Shown: positions 1-7,994, counted from the stretch's first letter. The stretch: 26,969 nt of DNA from a virus (IMGVR_UViG_3300032323_000922:1-26969); one strand, 5' to 3'. Made by a program: numbers and translations. The notes: a model not told the origin generated them from the sequence alone.

Positions 1-94
1 CGGTCTTGGCGACAATATTTTTATTAGTGAATAGCAAAAAATATTTGTCTTGTATTGTCACGATTCCCACTTTGTTGTTACTCTGTTTCATCAT
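1..94 (-). CDS. 5' end of an unrecognised minus-strand gene, cut by the window edge
   Basis: The minus strand reads open for 31 codons from an ATG-ATG pair at 94/91 to the window edge. The N-terminus begins MMKQSNNKVGIVTIQDKYF. An AAGGA ribosome binding site (complement of 100-104) lies five bases before the first ATG, and a well-formed promoter precedes it at 140-168. These signals make a real gene likely although only about 31 residues are visible. The visible part is alternately hydrophobic (KVGIVTI, YFLLFTN), as in a small beta-rich soluble protein; no signal peptide or domain is recognisable. It is transcribed away from all other genes here, so it probably belongs to a different functional block of the phage genome. 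Function unknown. Confidence 0.6.
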   Translation of the reverse strand, partial: MMKQSNNKVGIVTIQDKYFLLFTNKNIVAKT

Positions 95-112
95 TATCGT
101 CCTTAACGGAAA

Positions 113-133
113 AACACTCCTTGAGAGAGTGTT
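113..133 (-). promoter_or_regulatory. Hairpin at the predicted 5' end of the minus-strand transcript
   Basis: AACACTC (113-119) and GAGTGTT (127-133) are perfect reverse complements around a seven-base loop. Read on the minus strand, the stem is followed by a short T run. The promoter at 140-145 would start transcription around 133-134, so the stem would form the very 5' end of the mRNA. It could protect the 5' end from decay or act as a weak attenuator before the gene at 1-94. The stem is short, so a strong terminator is unlikely. Confidence 0.45.
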
Positions 134-139
134 CTGTCA

Positions 140-168
140 ATTATAGCACTTTTTTATCTGATTTTCAA
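140..168 (-). promoter_or_regulatory. Minus-strand housekeeping-type promoter (TTGAAA, 17 bp, TGCTATAAT)
   Basis: On the minus strand a TTGAAA -35 box (163-168) is separated by exactly 17 bases from a consensus TATAAT -10 box (140-145), which also has the extended TGn element (146-148). This is the best primary-sigma promoter in the window and the only one with a clear -35. It drives the gene at 1-94. Confidence 0.75.
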
Positions 169-180
169 GAGTATCTCTTG
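166..180. promoter_or_regulatory. 15-bp inverted repeat between divergent promoters, candidate operator
   Basis: CAAGAG-TAT-CTCTTG is a perfect inverted repeat with a three-base centre. Its left arm overlaps the minus-strand -35 box (163-168) and its right arm touches the TG of the + strand extended -10 element (181-189). A protein bound here could affect both promoters. I saw no other copy at the other promoters in the window. Operator function is inference. Confidence 0.4.
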
Positions 181-189
181 TGATATAAT
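181..189 (+). promoter_or_regulatory. Extended -10 promoter with leaderless spacing
   Basis: TGATATAAT (-10 box at 184-189) is followed after nine bases by the ATG at 199. No Shine-Dalgarno sequence lies between, and no convincing -35 lies upstream. A start point 7-10 bases past the -10 box would put the mRNA 5' end at or within about three bases of the ATG. Confidence 0.65.
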
Positions 190-198
190 TAAACTACT

Positions 199-597
199 AT
201 GGCAGCCTCTGGAAGAAGTCCAATTTATGACCTACCATTCCCACTTTCTGGGGATGTAGTTGACGTATCTGGGGATATTCAGCTATTAGCCTTAAAACTA
301 GATACATCAATTAATGAAATCATTCAAGACGTAATCGGATTGATGGTCACAGTTAATACAGAAAACGGTATTGACGTAACCTATGACGATACCACTGGGA
401 AATTAAACTTTATTCTTAATGAAAATTACACAAAAGATCTAGTAGCTCCAATTGTTGCTCACGATGATCACATCGGAATGACCGCAGTATACAACACCAC
501 AACAAACAAAGTTACCTTCGAAGTCGTTGGCGGAGGAGGTGGAGGAGGCGGAAGTAGCAATGCTTCCCTATCCGATATGTGGTGGCTTGGCATCTAG
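199..597 (+). CDS. Short tail-fibre stalk-like protein (132 aa)
   Basis: The N-terminus (MAASGRSPIYDLPFPLSGD, then a predicted amphipathic stretch DIQLLALKLDTSINEI to about residue 43) resembles the N-terminal module common to phage tail fibres, which begins with a Tyr-x-x-Pro-x-Pro segment and a short helix. The middle (about 50-108) is beta-prone. A run of eight glycines near 111-118 and a hydrophobic C-terminus, SLSDMWWLGI, follow. The protein is far shorter than a normal fibre, so it looks like a stalk or base segment that needs a partner. It is the first gene of the rightward block and starts from a predicted leaderless mRNA. The ATG at 199 is chosen because it matches the -10 spacing. 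A virion role is likely; the exact place in the particle is unknown. Confidence 0.6.
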   Translation: MAASGRSPIYDLPFPLSGDVVDVSGDIQLLALKLDTSINEIIQDVIGLMVTVNTENGIDVTYDDTTGKLNFILNENYTKDLVAPIVAHDDHIGMTAVYNTTTNKVTFEVVGGGGGGGGSSNASLSDMWWLGI

Positions 598-599
598 TG

Positions 600-608
600 T
601 GATATAAT
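600..608 (+). promoter_or_regulatory. Extended -10 promoter with a short leader
   Basis: TGATATAAT (-10 box 603-608) is followed by TAA, then a GAGAGG ribosome binding site (617-622) and the ATG at 629. The same core element is used as at 181, but here the mRNA would carry a leader of about 14 bases. Confidence 0.65.
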
Positions 609-628
609 TAACTTTTGAGAGGAACACA

Positions 629-3600
629 ATGCCAGGCTATCTAAGACCAGACACAGGGGCGTTTCTAGATGATATTTATTTCGACCCCGTAAATAAACTT
701 CGCAATTCAAGCCCACAAGCCCTTGTCGATACTGACTTTGAATACGGTATGCAGATTTCCAAGTGGGAAAACTTGGGACTTATGAACAACCGCCCTTTTG
801 CCTTTCCATCTTCAAACACGATTCCAAACATTACTGCTATTAACCTTCCTCAAAATAGCACAACAGTAACCGTAACAACTGGAACTACTGCTCATGGACT
901 ATCTGTTGGTCTTCCAGTAAACGTTCAGGACACATTTTTGTCAATCGCAAACGGTAACTTTATTATTGAGTCAATTCCAACATCAACAACTTTTACCTAT
1001 ACAGCACGTTCAATCAATATTAGCTCTACTATCAATGCTATTTTTGATATTAACAAGACAGCTCTTTATATTGGAACTGCCTACACAAACTCAGCAATTG
1101 GTGGAAACCCAACACTGTCATACACTGGTGGCAGCAGGGCTATCACTGTAACTACCACAGTTCCACACGGATTGTCGCTTGGTAGTGAAATTGCTATTTC
1201 TGGAATTACAGCAGATACGAATGCTCCAAATGGATCCTTCTATGTATCTAGAATTGTTAATGCAACTCAGTTTGTTTATTATGCAAACGCTATTCCTACA
1301 GGATCTCTTGGTGGCTCATCTGTTAAGATTTATGTTCGTCCACAAGCTCAATTCCTACACCGCCCTTTTGACGGTGGTGTTTTGTTTAGTGCAAACGCAT
1401 CTTCAAACAATCAGCAGGCAGTTCGTCAGACTCGTCGCTACTTCCGTTACCAGTCTGGTAAGGGTATGCAGATTTCATCAGGTACAGTTCTAAAGCCAAA
1501 CCTTTCAATCGAGGCTTTGACTGCCAATGGAAATATTATTACAGTTCAGACTAAGGAGCAGCACAACCTTCAGCCTGGAAGCACAATTAAGATTTTTGGT
1601 GCAGACCAGCCAGACTACAATGGTGAGTTTACCATTATTGAAATTTTGGGGTACAACCTATTTCAGGTACTAGCTCCAACATCACCACAGGACGCTACAG
1701 CATCTGGAAACTACTATGTAACCATTGACACCTGGTTTGGATGTTCAAACCGAATTGGAATGTTTGATAGCCAAAACGGAGTGTTCTTTGAGTTTGATGG
1801 ACAAACACTTTATGTTGTTCGCAGAAGCTCAACATATCAGATTTCTGGAAAAGTAACAGTCACTAATGGATCAAATACAGTCTCAAAAACCAATGCAGCC
1901 TTTCCAACAAACTTTTCAAGACAGCTAGATCCAGGAGACTTTATTGTTATTCGTGGTCAGTCATATCGTGTAGAAAGTATTGCGAATGACGACTCTATGA
2001 CTATTTCACCATCATACCGTGGAGCTACGGCTTCATATGCTCTAGTAGCAAAAACTGTAGACACAAAAATTCCACAGTCTGAGTGGAACCTTGACACCAT
2101 GGACGGAAACGGTCCTTCAGGATACGACCTAGACCTAACCAAGATGCAGATGTTTTACATTGACTACTCTTGGTATGGTGCTGGGTATATTCGTTGGGGA
2201 CTTCGTGGAGTAAATGGAGACATTACTCCAGTACACAAGCTAGCGAATAACAACGTAAACGCTGAAGCCTATATGCGTTCTGGAAACATTCCAGCTCGTT
2301 ACGAGTCAAGCACATTTTCTAAGACTACAAAAATTACTAGCAATGTTTCAGTAACTGCCACAACTATAAACGTAGAAAGCACAGAAGGATTCCCAGACAC
2401 AGGAACGCTTCTTATTAGAAGTGGAACTGTTTATGAGTACATCAACTATTCTGGTAAAACAGCCACATCGTTTACTGGCGTTACTCGTGAAAAGACTGGT
2501 GCAACCATAAATGTAACTATTGCAGCAGGAAGTAACTTGGGCACTGTAGTGTCTACTACTGGAATTCAGGTTGGACAAAGAATTATTAGCCCAAACTTTC
2601 CACAGAACACATATGTTTCTGAAATTGATGGAGCACAGATTAAGTTTAACACTGCTGCAATTATTGCTAATCCAACAAACGTAATATTCTCACCAATGTC
2701 AACTGGCACTGCACAAGAATTTGCATTTACACCAACAACTCCAGTATCTGTTGAACAAGCATTCCCAACATTCTCAGCATCAATTTCTCACTGGGGAACG
2801 TCTGTAATTATGGATGGTGGTTTTGATGATGACAAGTCTCTTATCTTTACTTATGGTCAAACCAAAAAGACCACAATCCCTGCACCAGTTCCAGAAGATG
2901 CACCACTTACAAAAACAGCTACAGGAACAATTGGATCATTTACAATTGCTCTTAATAACAATACAGATGTTGTTGAGGGTATGACAATTAATAGACCAGA
3001 GGTTAGTAACGTAGAAATTCCAGGAATTCAACAAGACACAGTAGTTACTTTAGTAAGACCAGGAGTTGTTACGCTATCTTTGCCACTAACTGCAAACCTT
3101 GATTCAGATACTGTGCTATTTACTGGGGGTAACTCAAAAGCTCTATTCTCAATTCGTGTAGCACCATCAGTAGATAATGGTATTTCTGCTAACTTTGGTC
3201 AAAGAGAACTTATTAACCGTATGCAGCTAACTTTGGAATCGCTTGGAGTGCTGTCCGCTACAGCTGACTCAAACTTGCTAGTTACTGCAATCTTGAATGG
3301 TGTACCAACATCAGCAACACCTTGGCAGAATGTTGTTAGAGGATCTACAGCACTAACAAACTCATCTCTATCTCAAATTGCTGACTATGCTGATGATGAA
3401 GAAACCATTATTCTTGGTGGAGAAATTACTGGTGGTTTTTATGTACAGGGAACATCATCTATTGACTTGACAAACGTGCGTGACCTTGGAAACTCAGTGC
3501 TTGGAGGTGGATCAACCTCTGCAAATGCTAACGTATATCCAGACGGTCCAGACGTTCTTTCAATTGTTGTTACAAACCTATCAAGTACCGCCGCAGAAGT

Positions 3601-3637
3601 AACTGGCCGCTTGAGTTGGAAAGAAGCCCAGGCATAA
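629..3637 (+). CDS. Large virion structural protein (1002 aa) with repeated beta modules
   Basis: Residues about 370-550 carry NRIGMFD, FFEFDGQTLYVVRR, GPSGYDLDLTKMQ and IDYSWYGAGYIRWGLRG (511-527), then EAYMRSGNIPARYE. From memory this block matches a conserved structural protein of cyanophage and other marine T4-like phage virions; I could not check it. The N-terminal third has repeated modules with the signature H-(G/N)-L-x-x-G-x-x-(V/I)-x-I: AHGLSVG (88-94), PHGLSLG (179-185) and QHNLQPG (311-317). Each is followed by a segment like those in phage tail Ig-like domains. The rest is Thr/Asn/Ser rich and beta-prone. GAGAGG lies seven bases before the ATG. It is probably a baseplate- or fibre-associated component. 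No enzymatic motif is visible. Confidence 0.7.
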   Translation: MPGYLRPDTGAFLDDIYFDPVNKLRNSSPQALVDTDFEYGMQISKWENLGLMNNRPFAFPSSNTIPNITAINLPQNSTTVTVTTGTTAHGLSVGLPVNVQDTFLSIANGNFIIESIPTSTTFTYTARSINISSTINAIFDINKTALYIGTAYTNSAIGGNPTLSYTGGSRAITVTTTVPHGLSLGSEIAISGITADTNAPNGSFYVSRIVNATQFVYYANAIPTGSLGGSSVKIYVRPQAQFLHRPFDGGVLFSANASSNNQQAVRQTRRYFRYQSGKGMQISSGTVLKPNLSIEALTANGNIITVQTKEQHNLQPGSTIKIFGADQPDYNGEFTIIEILGYNLFQVLAPTSPQDATASGNYYVTIDTWFGCSNRIGMFDSQNGVFFEFDGQTLYVVRRSSTYQISGKVTVTNGSNTVSKTNAAFPTNFSRQLDPGDFIVIRGQSYRVESIANDDSMTISPSYRGATASYALVAKTVDTKIPQSEWNLDTMDGNGPSGYDLDLTKMQMFYIDYSWYGAGYIRWGLRGVNGDITPVHKLANNNVNAEAYMRSGNIPARYESSTFSKTTKITSNVSVTATTINVESTEGFPDTGTLLIRSGTVYEYINYSGKTATSFTGVTREKTGATINVTIAAGSNLGTVVSTTGIQVGQRIISPNFPQNTYVSEIDGAQIKFNTAAIIANPTNVIFSPMSTGTAQEFAFTPTTPVSVEQAFPTFSASISHWGTSVIMDGGFDDDKSLIFTYGQTKKTTIPAPVPEDAPLTKTATGTIGSFTIALNNNTDVVEGMTINRPEVSNVEIPGIQQDTVVTLVRPGVVTLSLPLTANLDSDTVLFTGGNSKALFSIRVAPSVDNGISANFGQRELINRMQLTLESLGVLSATADSNLLVTAILNGVPTSATPWQNVVRGSTALTNSSLSQIADYADDEETIILGGEITGGFYVQGTSSIDLTNVRDLGNSVLGGGSTSANANVYPDGPDVLSIVVTNLSSTAAEVTGRLSWKEAQA

Positions 3638-3638
3638 A

Positions 3639-4094
3639 ATGAGCTTAAAAAGAATTGGTGTTGTAATGCCTGAACAGGATACTCCAACACTACTTGGAGA
3701 TGTTAACACCTATTATCTTGCATCAGTAATTGCCACAAACGTTAATCCATCTGCAACCGCAAACGTTACAATTTACGTTAAGCCAAATGGAGAAACTGAT
3801 CCAGATAACTACGCTTACATCACCTACATCTTTCCACTAGAAAGACAGAACTCTTTTGAGACTATTCGTTTTGCTATGAACCCACTTGATGAAATTTGGG
3901 TAGAGTCAAGCATTGAAAGCGTTTCATTTATTGCTTCTGGAATTCCTCAATCAATTATTAATGTTAGATACACAGTTGGCCCAACATCAGGCAAGCCAAC
4001 AGTTCCAAACCCTGGCGATCAGTATTATGATACAACGCAGAATCTTTTGCAGGTATATAAGCCAACAGGGTGGGAAACAATAGGAACAGAGTAG
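3639..4094 (+). CDS. Family A adaptor-like virion protein (151 aa)
   Basis: Residues about 15-110 form a beta-rich domain with the order (T)YYLASVIATN, ITYIFPLERQNSFETIRFAM, DEIWVESS, VSFIASGI. It aligns by eye with the first 105 residues of the next gene (ENWIYYIDSV, NTFETFRIAVNVGDKIYVKS, VTFFINGI), so the two are tandem duplicates. The C-terminus (PTVPNPGDQYYDTTQNLLQV, then GWETIG) is a small phage-fibre motif: a G-D-x-(Y/W) turn, aromatic residues and a final GW. It also recurs in the neighbour (PQIGDVWIRSD...GSLWQPLG). The gene starts one base after the previous stop with only a weak ribosome binding site, so it is probably translationally coupled. A role as a connector or decoration of the tail appendage is inferred. 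Confidence 0.6.
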   Translation: MSLKRIGVVMPEQDTPTLLGDVNTYYLASVIATNVNPSATANVTIYVKPNGETDPDNYAYITYIFPLERQNSFETIRFAMNPLDEIWVESSIESVSFIASGIPQSIINVRYTVGPTSGKPTVPNPGDQYYDTTQNLLQVYKPTGWETIGTE

Positions 4095-4104
4095 GAGTGA
4101 GTAA

Positions 4105-5604
4105 ATGGCGGTAGCAAGATTTGCAGTAAATAAACCAGTTGCCAATACTGACACACTTCTGTTTGAAATTGAAAGAACAGCACTAACATCTTTAGTAGCT
4201 GTTAATACTAGTGGTTTTACAAACATCTCTGGATGGATTGTTCCTGCAGGTGAAGACTCAAATCCTGAAAACTGGATTTACTACATTGACAGCGTTGGTC
4301 TTACTAGTCGTAATACCTTTGAAACTTTTAGAATTGCTGTAAACGTTGGCGATAAGATATATGTTAAGAGTACTACTGGAGAAGTAACATTCTTTATCAA
4401 TGGTATTTATGACGTAGCTGGTAGGGCTAACGTTACAATTGGTGAGCAGGAACCAGAATCTCCACAGATTGGTGATGTTTGGATTAGAAGTGACTTAGAG
4501 CCTCAAGAAATTTATTATTGGGAAGGTTCTTTATGGCAGCCACTAGGTATCACTGGCCCAGCTAACGAGCTAACAATTGGCACGGTAGAAGCTGCTGCAT
4601 TTGGGGATCCAGCAGAAGTAACCATTACTGGAGATTCACCAGACCAGACATTAAATTTTGTACTACCAATGGGTGCACAAGGTCCTCCAAACACTTTAAC
4701 TGTTGGAACTGTAACTGCTAGCGACCCAGGCGAAGATGCTGAGGTTGAAATTACTGGAACATCACCTGATCAGACCATTAACTTTGTATTGCCACGTGGA
4801 GAAACTGGACCTCAGGGCCCTATTGGTCCAATTGACCTTCCAGACCAAACAGATAACGAAGGCAAATACCTAACGACTGACGGAACAGATCCTTTCTGGG
4901 AAACTGTAGATGCACTTCCTGACCAGACTGGCAATGAAGGAAAGTATTTAACAACTGATGGAACAGACCCAGAATGGGCGTTTTTGTCTGGCGGTAGTGC
5001 ATCTAACGAGCCACCAGAAACAGGACTAGTAGATGGATCAATCTGGCTAGACACAGATGGATCTATTCAGCCATCATCAGTTGATTTAACTAGATGGAGC
5101 AAGATTGCTACAGCTGCACAAGACACTTTTACTGGAGAGGCTGAGGGTGAAGGAGCAACTTTAACTTATACTCCAGGAAATGAGCAGGTATTCTTAAATG
5201 GTGTACAGCTAGTTCGTGGATCAGATTATACAGCTGGTGACGGAACAAGCATTGTCCTAGCTTCTGCTGCTTCAGCAGGAGATGTTCTCCAGGTACTCAC
5301 ATTGCCACCAGTAGCTATTATTGATGCTGTTACAAAAGATACCTATGAAACCAAGGGTGATATTGTTGCAGCTACCGCAGCGAATACGCCTACAAGGATT
5401 GCGGTAGGAACAACTGGCCAGTATTTGATGGCTAATTCAGCTACCCCTACAGGTCTTGAATGGACTGATGTTGATGCCTTACCAGATCAGGATACCAATG
5501 CTGGTAAATTCCTAACTACGGACGGTACTGATGCAAGCTGGCAAGAAATCAACCTACAGCCAGTAGAAGACAACCTTATTCTAACTCTTATGGGTGCTAT
5601 TTAA
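4105..5604 (+). CDS. Tail-fibre stalk protein with family A head and collagen-like segments (499 aa)
   Basis: Domain order: a family A domain (1-105); a G-D-V-W turn with aromatic tail (about 121-148); two 42-residue tandem repeats (156-197 and 198-239), each ending in a short Gly-X-Y run; three copies of a LPDQ-x5-GKYLTTDGTD-x2-W motif (two at 245-292, one at about 459-479); a beta unit QVFLNGVQLVRGSDYTAGDG (361-380); and a KGDIVAATA...GLEW unit (about 417-453). The C-terminus is hydrophobic, EDNLILTLMGAI. These modules are typical of trimeric phage fibre stalks, and no tip domain follows. AGGAG at 4093-4097 overlaps the previous stop and sets the ATG. The next genes (adaptor and tips) may complete the fibre. 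Confidence 0.72.
   Translation: MAVARFAVNKPVANTDTLLFEIERTALTSLVAVNTSGFTNISGWIVPAGEDSNPENWIYYIDSVGLTSRNTFETFRIAVNVGDKIYVKSTTGEVTFFINGIYDVAGRANVTIGEQEPESPQIGDVWIRSDLEPQEIYYWEGSLWQPLGITGPANELTIGTVEAAAFGDPAEVTITGDSPDQTLNFVLPMGAQGPPNTLTVGTVTASDPGEDAEVEITGTSPDQTINFVLPRGETGPQGPIGPIDLPDQTDNEGKYLTTDGTDPFWETVDALPDQTGNEGKYLTTDGTDPEWAFLSGGSASNEPPETGLVDGSIWLDTDGSIQPSSVDLTRWSKIATAAQDTFTGEAEGEGATLTYTPGNEQVFLNGVQLVRGSDYTAGDGTSIVLASAASAGDVLQVLTLPPVAIIDAVTKDTYETKGDIVAATAANTPTRIAVGTTGQYLMANSATPTGLEWTDVDALPDQDTNAGKFLTTDGTDASWQEINLQPVEDNLILTLMGAI
4570..4821 (+). repeat. Two 42-codon in-register tandem repeats within the stalk gene
   Basis: Both units read LT(I/V)GTV, then a charged loop, E-V-x-ITG-x-SPDQT-(L/I)-NFVLP, then a Gly-X-Y stretch (GAQGPP in the first, GETGPQGP in the second). 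They match over nearly the whole unit without gaps. At DNA level they are diverged, so the duplication is not recent or has been under protein-level selection. Confidence 0.75.
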
Positions 5605-5611
5605 ACTTTTA

Positions 5612-5620
5612 TGCTATAAT
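5612..5620 (+). promoter_or_regulatory. Extended -10 promoter with leader
   Basis: TGCTATAAT (-10 box 5615-5620) lies just after the stop of the stalk gene and is followed by TAAAT, a GGAGG ribosome binding site (5630-5634) and the ATG at 5644. This would start a new transcript for the 5644-8348 group. Confidence 0.65.
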
Positions 5621-5643
5621 TAAATTATTGGAGGTAGTAACTA

Positions 5644-5949
5644 ATGGCTACAGCATCAAAAACTTTATTTCGTGGAGCAGCAACAACAAACACGAGCACA
5701 ACACTGTACACGGTACCAAGTGCAACAACTACTGTTGTAACTAGCATTGTTGTTACAAATACAAACGTTGCAGCAGGAACTTTTACATTGGCTATTGGCG
5801 GAACCGCTTTGGCTACAACAGTTTCCGTTGGAGGCAATGATTCAACTGTTATTGACATAAAGCAGGTATTGTCAGCAACTCAAACAATTTCTGGTGGAGC
5901 ATCTGCCACATCTATTAATTTCCACATTTCTGGAGTGGAGATTTCTTAA
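5644..5949 (+). CDS. Family A adaptor-like protein (101 aa)
   Basis: A complete small beta-rich domain. Its line-up with the protein at 13133 is clear by eye: (T/S)LYT(V/A)P near residue 20, VxSxIVV-(T/A)-N near 32-39, a T-x-x-(L/I)-A-(I/V) strand, GxxDS(T), then FxxxGxEI at the end. The one at 8675 is more distant. The family resembles small Ig-like or jelly-roll phage tail proteins. There is no cysteine and no signal peptide. It is preceded by its own promoter and a strong GGAGG site, and its stop abuts the next gene's ATG. It follows a stalk gene and precedes a tip triplet, the same position held by 13133, so I infer a linker between stalk and tips. Confidence 0.6.
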   Translation: MATASKTLFRGAATTNTSTTLYTVPSATTTVVTSIVVTNTNVAAGTFTLAIGGTALATTVSVGGNDSTVIDIKQVLSATQTISGGASATSINFHISGVEIS

Positions 5950-6552
5950 ATGGGAGTTTACAAGCTTTCAAACTCTAGCTCTTTAAGATCTGGTCGTACT
6001 CTTTATACTAGCATGGAGGCTGGTAATCAGTTCGGAGCCATGGTGCCAATTGCAACAGCAACCCTTGCATCGTCTGGTGATTTTTTATTTACAAACATTC
6101 CACAAAATTTTCAAGATCTTTTTCTATCTGTAAACGGTAGATCAAATCAGACAGCTGCTAGAGGTGGATACTTTGGTGGTTTTAACTTTAATTATGGCGG
6201 AAACAGCAACTATTCTTCTACACTATTGCGAGGAGATGGGTCTGCAGCATCATCAGTAAGGCTTACAAATCAAGCAGGAATTTGGGATGATGGAGATATT
6301 CCAGCAACACAGTCATCAGCTGGAATATTTGGTGTAATGAATATGCATATCTTAAACTATAAAAATACTTCAACTTTTAAAACCTACCTGATGAGATGTG
6401 CAGCAGATACTAATGGCTCTGGATCCACTACGCTAAGTTCTGGTGTTTGGAGATCAACGGCAGCAATAAATACCATCTATCTAACTTCTTCAATTAGCTT
6501 TGTTGCTGGGTCAACTGCAACATTATATGGAATTAGGGCGTCAAACTCGTGA
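5950..6552 (+). CDS. Family B tip protein, first member of triplet 1 (200 aa)
   Basis: Has the family B signature: IPQNFQDLFLSVNGRS near residue 50, a G-x-N-Y/F segment near 80, a middle I-L-x-Y-x-(N/S)-T segment near 135, SGVWRSTAAIN near 165, and the terminal AGSTATLYGI (about 187-196). An N-terminal extension ending SMEAGNQFG matches the SMLAG extensions of 13474 and 15880, which also begin triplets. Other B proteins lack it. TGGAG at 5936-5940 serves as the ribosome binding site and lies inside the preceding gene. The family has no enzymatic motif. I infer a beta-rich receptor-binding or tip domain because of its position among fibre genes. The extension may anchor the triplet to a stalk or adaptor. 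Confidence 0.6.
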   Translation: MGVYKLSNSSSLRSGRTLYTSMEAGNQFGAMVPIATATLASSGDFLFTNIPQNFQDLFLSVNGRSNQTAARGGYFGGFNFNYGGNSNYSSTLLRGDGSAASSVRLTNQAGIWDDGDIPATQSSAGIFGVMNMHILNYKNTSTFKTYLMRCAADTNGSGSTTLSSGVWRSTAAINTIYLTSSISFVAGSTATLYGIRASNS

Positions 6553-7082
6553 GCATGGTATGGATAGCAGGTGCAACAGTTGGTGCGGGTGGTGTTAGCG
6601 GTGTAACCTTTAGCTCTATTCCTCAAACTTTTACACACTTGCAAGTTAGGGTTTTTGGTAGGGGATCAGTATCTTTTTCAGATGGACTGTCTGCTTATCT
6701 ACAAGCGAATGGGGATGGAGCATCAACAAGCTATGCAATACATGGCCTAACCTCAAATGGAGCCTCCATATCTTCTCAGTCAGCACTAAATAGCGGTACA
6801 TACTCTCTTCAAGGAGCTTTAACAGATTCAAATGCAACAGCGGGAACCTTTGGAGTTGCTATTTTTGACTTGCTTGATTATACAAGCACAAATAAAAGTA
6901 AGGTTATTAGATGTATTGGTGGGCACGACAGAAATGGTTTTGGCAGGGCAAGTTTTGGCTCTGGAATTTATTATTCAACATCACCAATAACTCAGCTGAT
7001 TTTAGCTACAGATGGAACTTTGCAAGAACATTCACGTGTTGATCTTTATGGAATAACATCTTCTCAAGTGACGGGGGCATAA
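6549..7082 (+). CDS. Family B tip protein, second member of triplet 1 (177 aa)
   Basis: Starts at a GTG whose last three bases overlap the previous TGA (GTGA junction); an ATG two codons later (6555) is an alternative. Family features: VTFSSIPQTFTHLQVRVFGR near residue 20-38, ANGDGASTSYAIHG near 53, IFDLLDYTSTNKSKVI near 105-120, a (Y)STSPIT segment, and SRVDLYGI near the end. It lacks the AGS residues seen in most relatives and has a diverged RGS in place of the RS turn, so it is one of the more diverged copies. It lacks the N-terminal extension of the first triplet member. The overlap suggests translational coupling and matched amounts with its neighbours. Confidence 0.58.
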   Translation: MSMVWIAGATVGAGGVSGVTFSSIPQTFTHLQVRVFGRGSVSFSDGLSAYLQANGDGASTSYAIHGLTSNGASISSQSALNSGTYSLQGALTDSNATAGTFGVAIFDLLDYTSTNKSKVIRCIGGHDRNGFGRASFGSGIYYSTSPITQLILATDGTLQEHSRVDLYGITSSQVTGA

Positions 7083-7084
7083 TA

Positions 7085-7621
7085 ATGACAATTGCAATGC
7101 ATCCAATATATACTCAAACTATTAGTGCTCAAACAGTTAGTGTTATATCCTTTAACAATGTTCCACAAAACTTTACGGACCTTTTTGTTGTTGCATCTAC
7201 TAGATCTGCGACAACCGCTGGTGGTGGAAGAATTAGACTTTCCTTTAACGGAAACGCCACTAGTATTTATTCAACAACACTTATTTGGGGAAGTGGTTCT
7301 TCTGTAGGTAGCTTTAGAGAAAATCCTGCTGCAAACGCAATCTCATCTCCTCAATCGCTATCTACTGATACTGCAAACTCATTTACAAATCTTCAAGTCT
7401 ACATTCCAAGCTATAGATCTAATCGTTTTAAAGCTTTTATGAGCGAAGGTCTAAAAGAAAACAACTCTTCTGCCATATCGACTTTTGAGGGGATGAACCT
7501 AGCAGCTAATCTTTTTAGATCAACAGATCCCATAACTTCTGTTCAAATAGGTTCTGAGGGCGGAAATTTTGCTCAAAATTCAACTTTTACTATTTACGGG
7601 ATTACAAATGGAATTGCTTAA
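7085..7621 (+). CDS. Family B tip protein, third member of triplet 1 (178 aa)
   Basis: Carries VISFNNVPQNFTDLFVVAST near 20-38, a (R)LSFNGNATSIYSTTLIWGSG segment near 50-70, a middle VYIPSYRSNRFKAF segment, LFRSTDPITSV, and the closing STFTIYGI. It begins two bases after the previous stop with a G-rich stretch (ACGGGGGC) as a poor ribosome binding site, so coupling is likely. Unlike the third members of the other two triplets (14525 and 17019), it has no C-terminal glycine-rich domain. Family D genes follow in that place instead. Function is inferred as a receptor-binding tip subunit. Confidence 0.58.
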   Translation: MTIAMHPIYTQTISAQTVSVISFNNVPQNFTDLFVVASTRSATTAGGGRIRLSFNGNATSIYSTTLIWGSGSSVGSFRENPAANAISSPQSLSTDTANSFTNLQVYIPSYRSNRFKAFMSEGLKENNSSAISTFEGMNLAANLFRSTDPITSVQIGSEGGNFAQNSTFTIYGITNGIA

Positions 7622-7648
7622 ATATTATTTTAAAGAAGGAGATAAATA

Positions 7649-7993
7649 ATGTCACATTTTGCAGAAATAGATGAAAACAACATTGTATTACGTGTTCTTG
7701 TAGGCGACAACGATATGCCCAATGAAGGGTATGACTGGTTCGTAGAAAACCTAGGCGGTACCTGGATTAAAACTAGCTACAATGGAAGCATTCGCAAAAA
7801 CTACGCAGGCGTTGGATACACCTATGACGAAGAGCGAGATGCTTTTATTTCACCAAAACCATTTGAGTCTTGGACCCTTAATGAGACTACCTGTCAGTGG
7901 CAGTCTCCAATTCCGTACCCTCAAGATGGTAGGATTTATAGTTGGAATGAAGAGTCTTTGTCTTGGACAGAGTTAGAAAAAGAAGATATTTAA
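7649..7993 (+). CDS. Family D fibre-associated protein, copy 1 (114 aa)
   Basis: Begins MSHFAEIDENNIVLRVLVGD and carries GGTWIKTSYNGSIRKNYAGV, then GYTYDEERDAFISPKPFESW, WQSPIPYP and a final SWNEESLSWTELE. I recall this pattern (aspartate-rich strand-turn start, W-x-x-T-S-Y-N, R-K-N-Y-A-G-x-G-Y-T-Y, P-x-(P/T)-(Y/F)-E-S-W) as a small protein common near fibre genes of cyanophages and other aquatic phages. Its role there is not established as far as I know. The ribosome binding site AAGAAGGAGAT (7633-7643) is the strongest in this part of the window, suggesting high output. About 40-50% of residues match the next gene by eye, so the two are duplicates. Confidence 0.65.
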   Translation: MSHFAEIDENNIVLRVLVGDNDMPNEGYDWFVENLGGTWIKTSYNGSIRKNYAGVGYTYDEERDAFISPKPFESWTLNETTCQWQSPIPYPQDGRIYSWNEESLSWTELEKEDI

Positions 7994-7994
7994 G

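Noticed and set aside
5950-6552. Possible reassignment of TGA
   Set aside because: TGA ends this gene in the correct place relative to its homologues, and TAA and TAG end the others, so the standard code fits.
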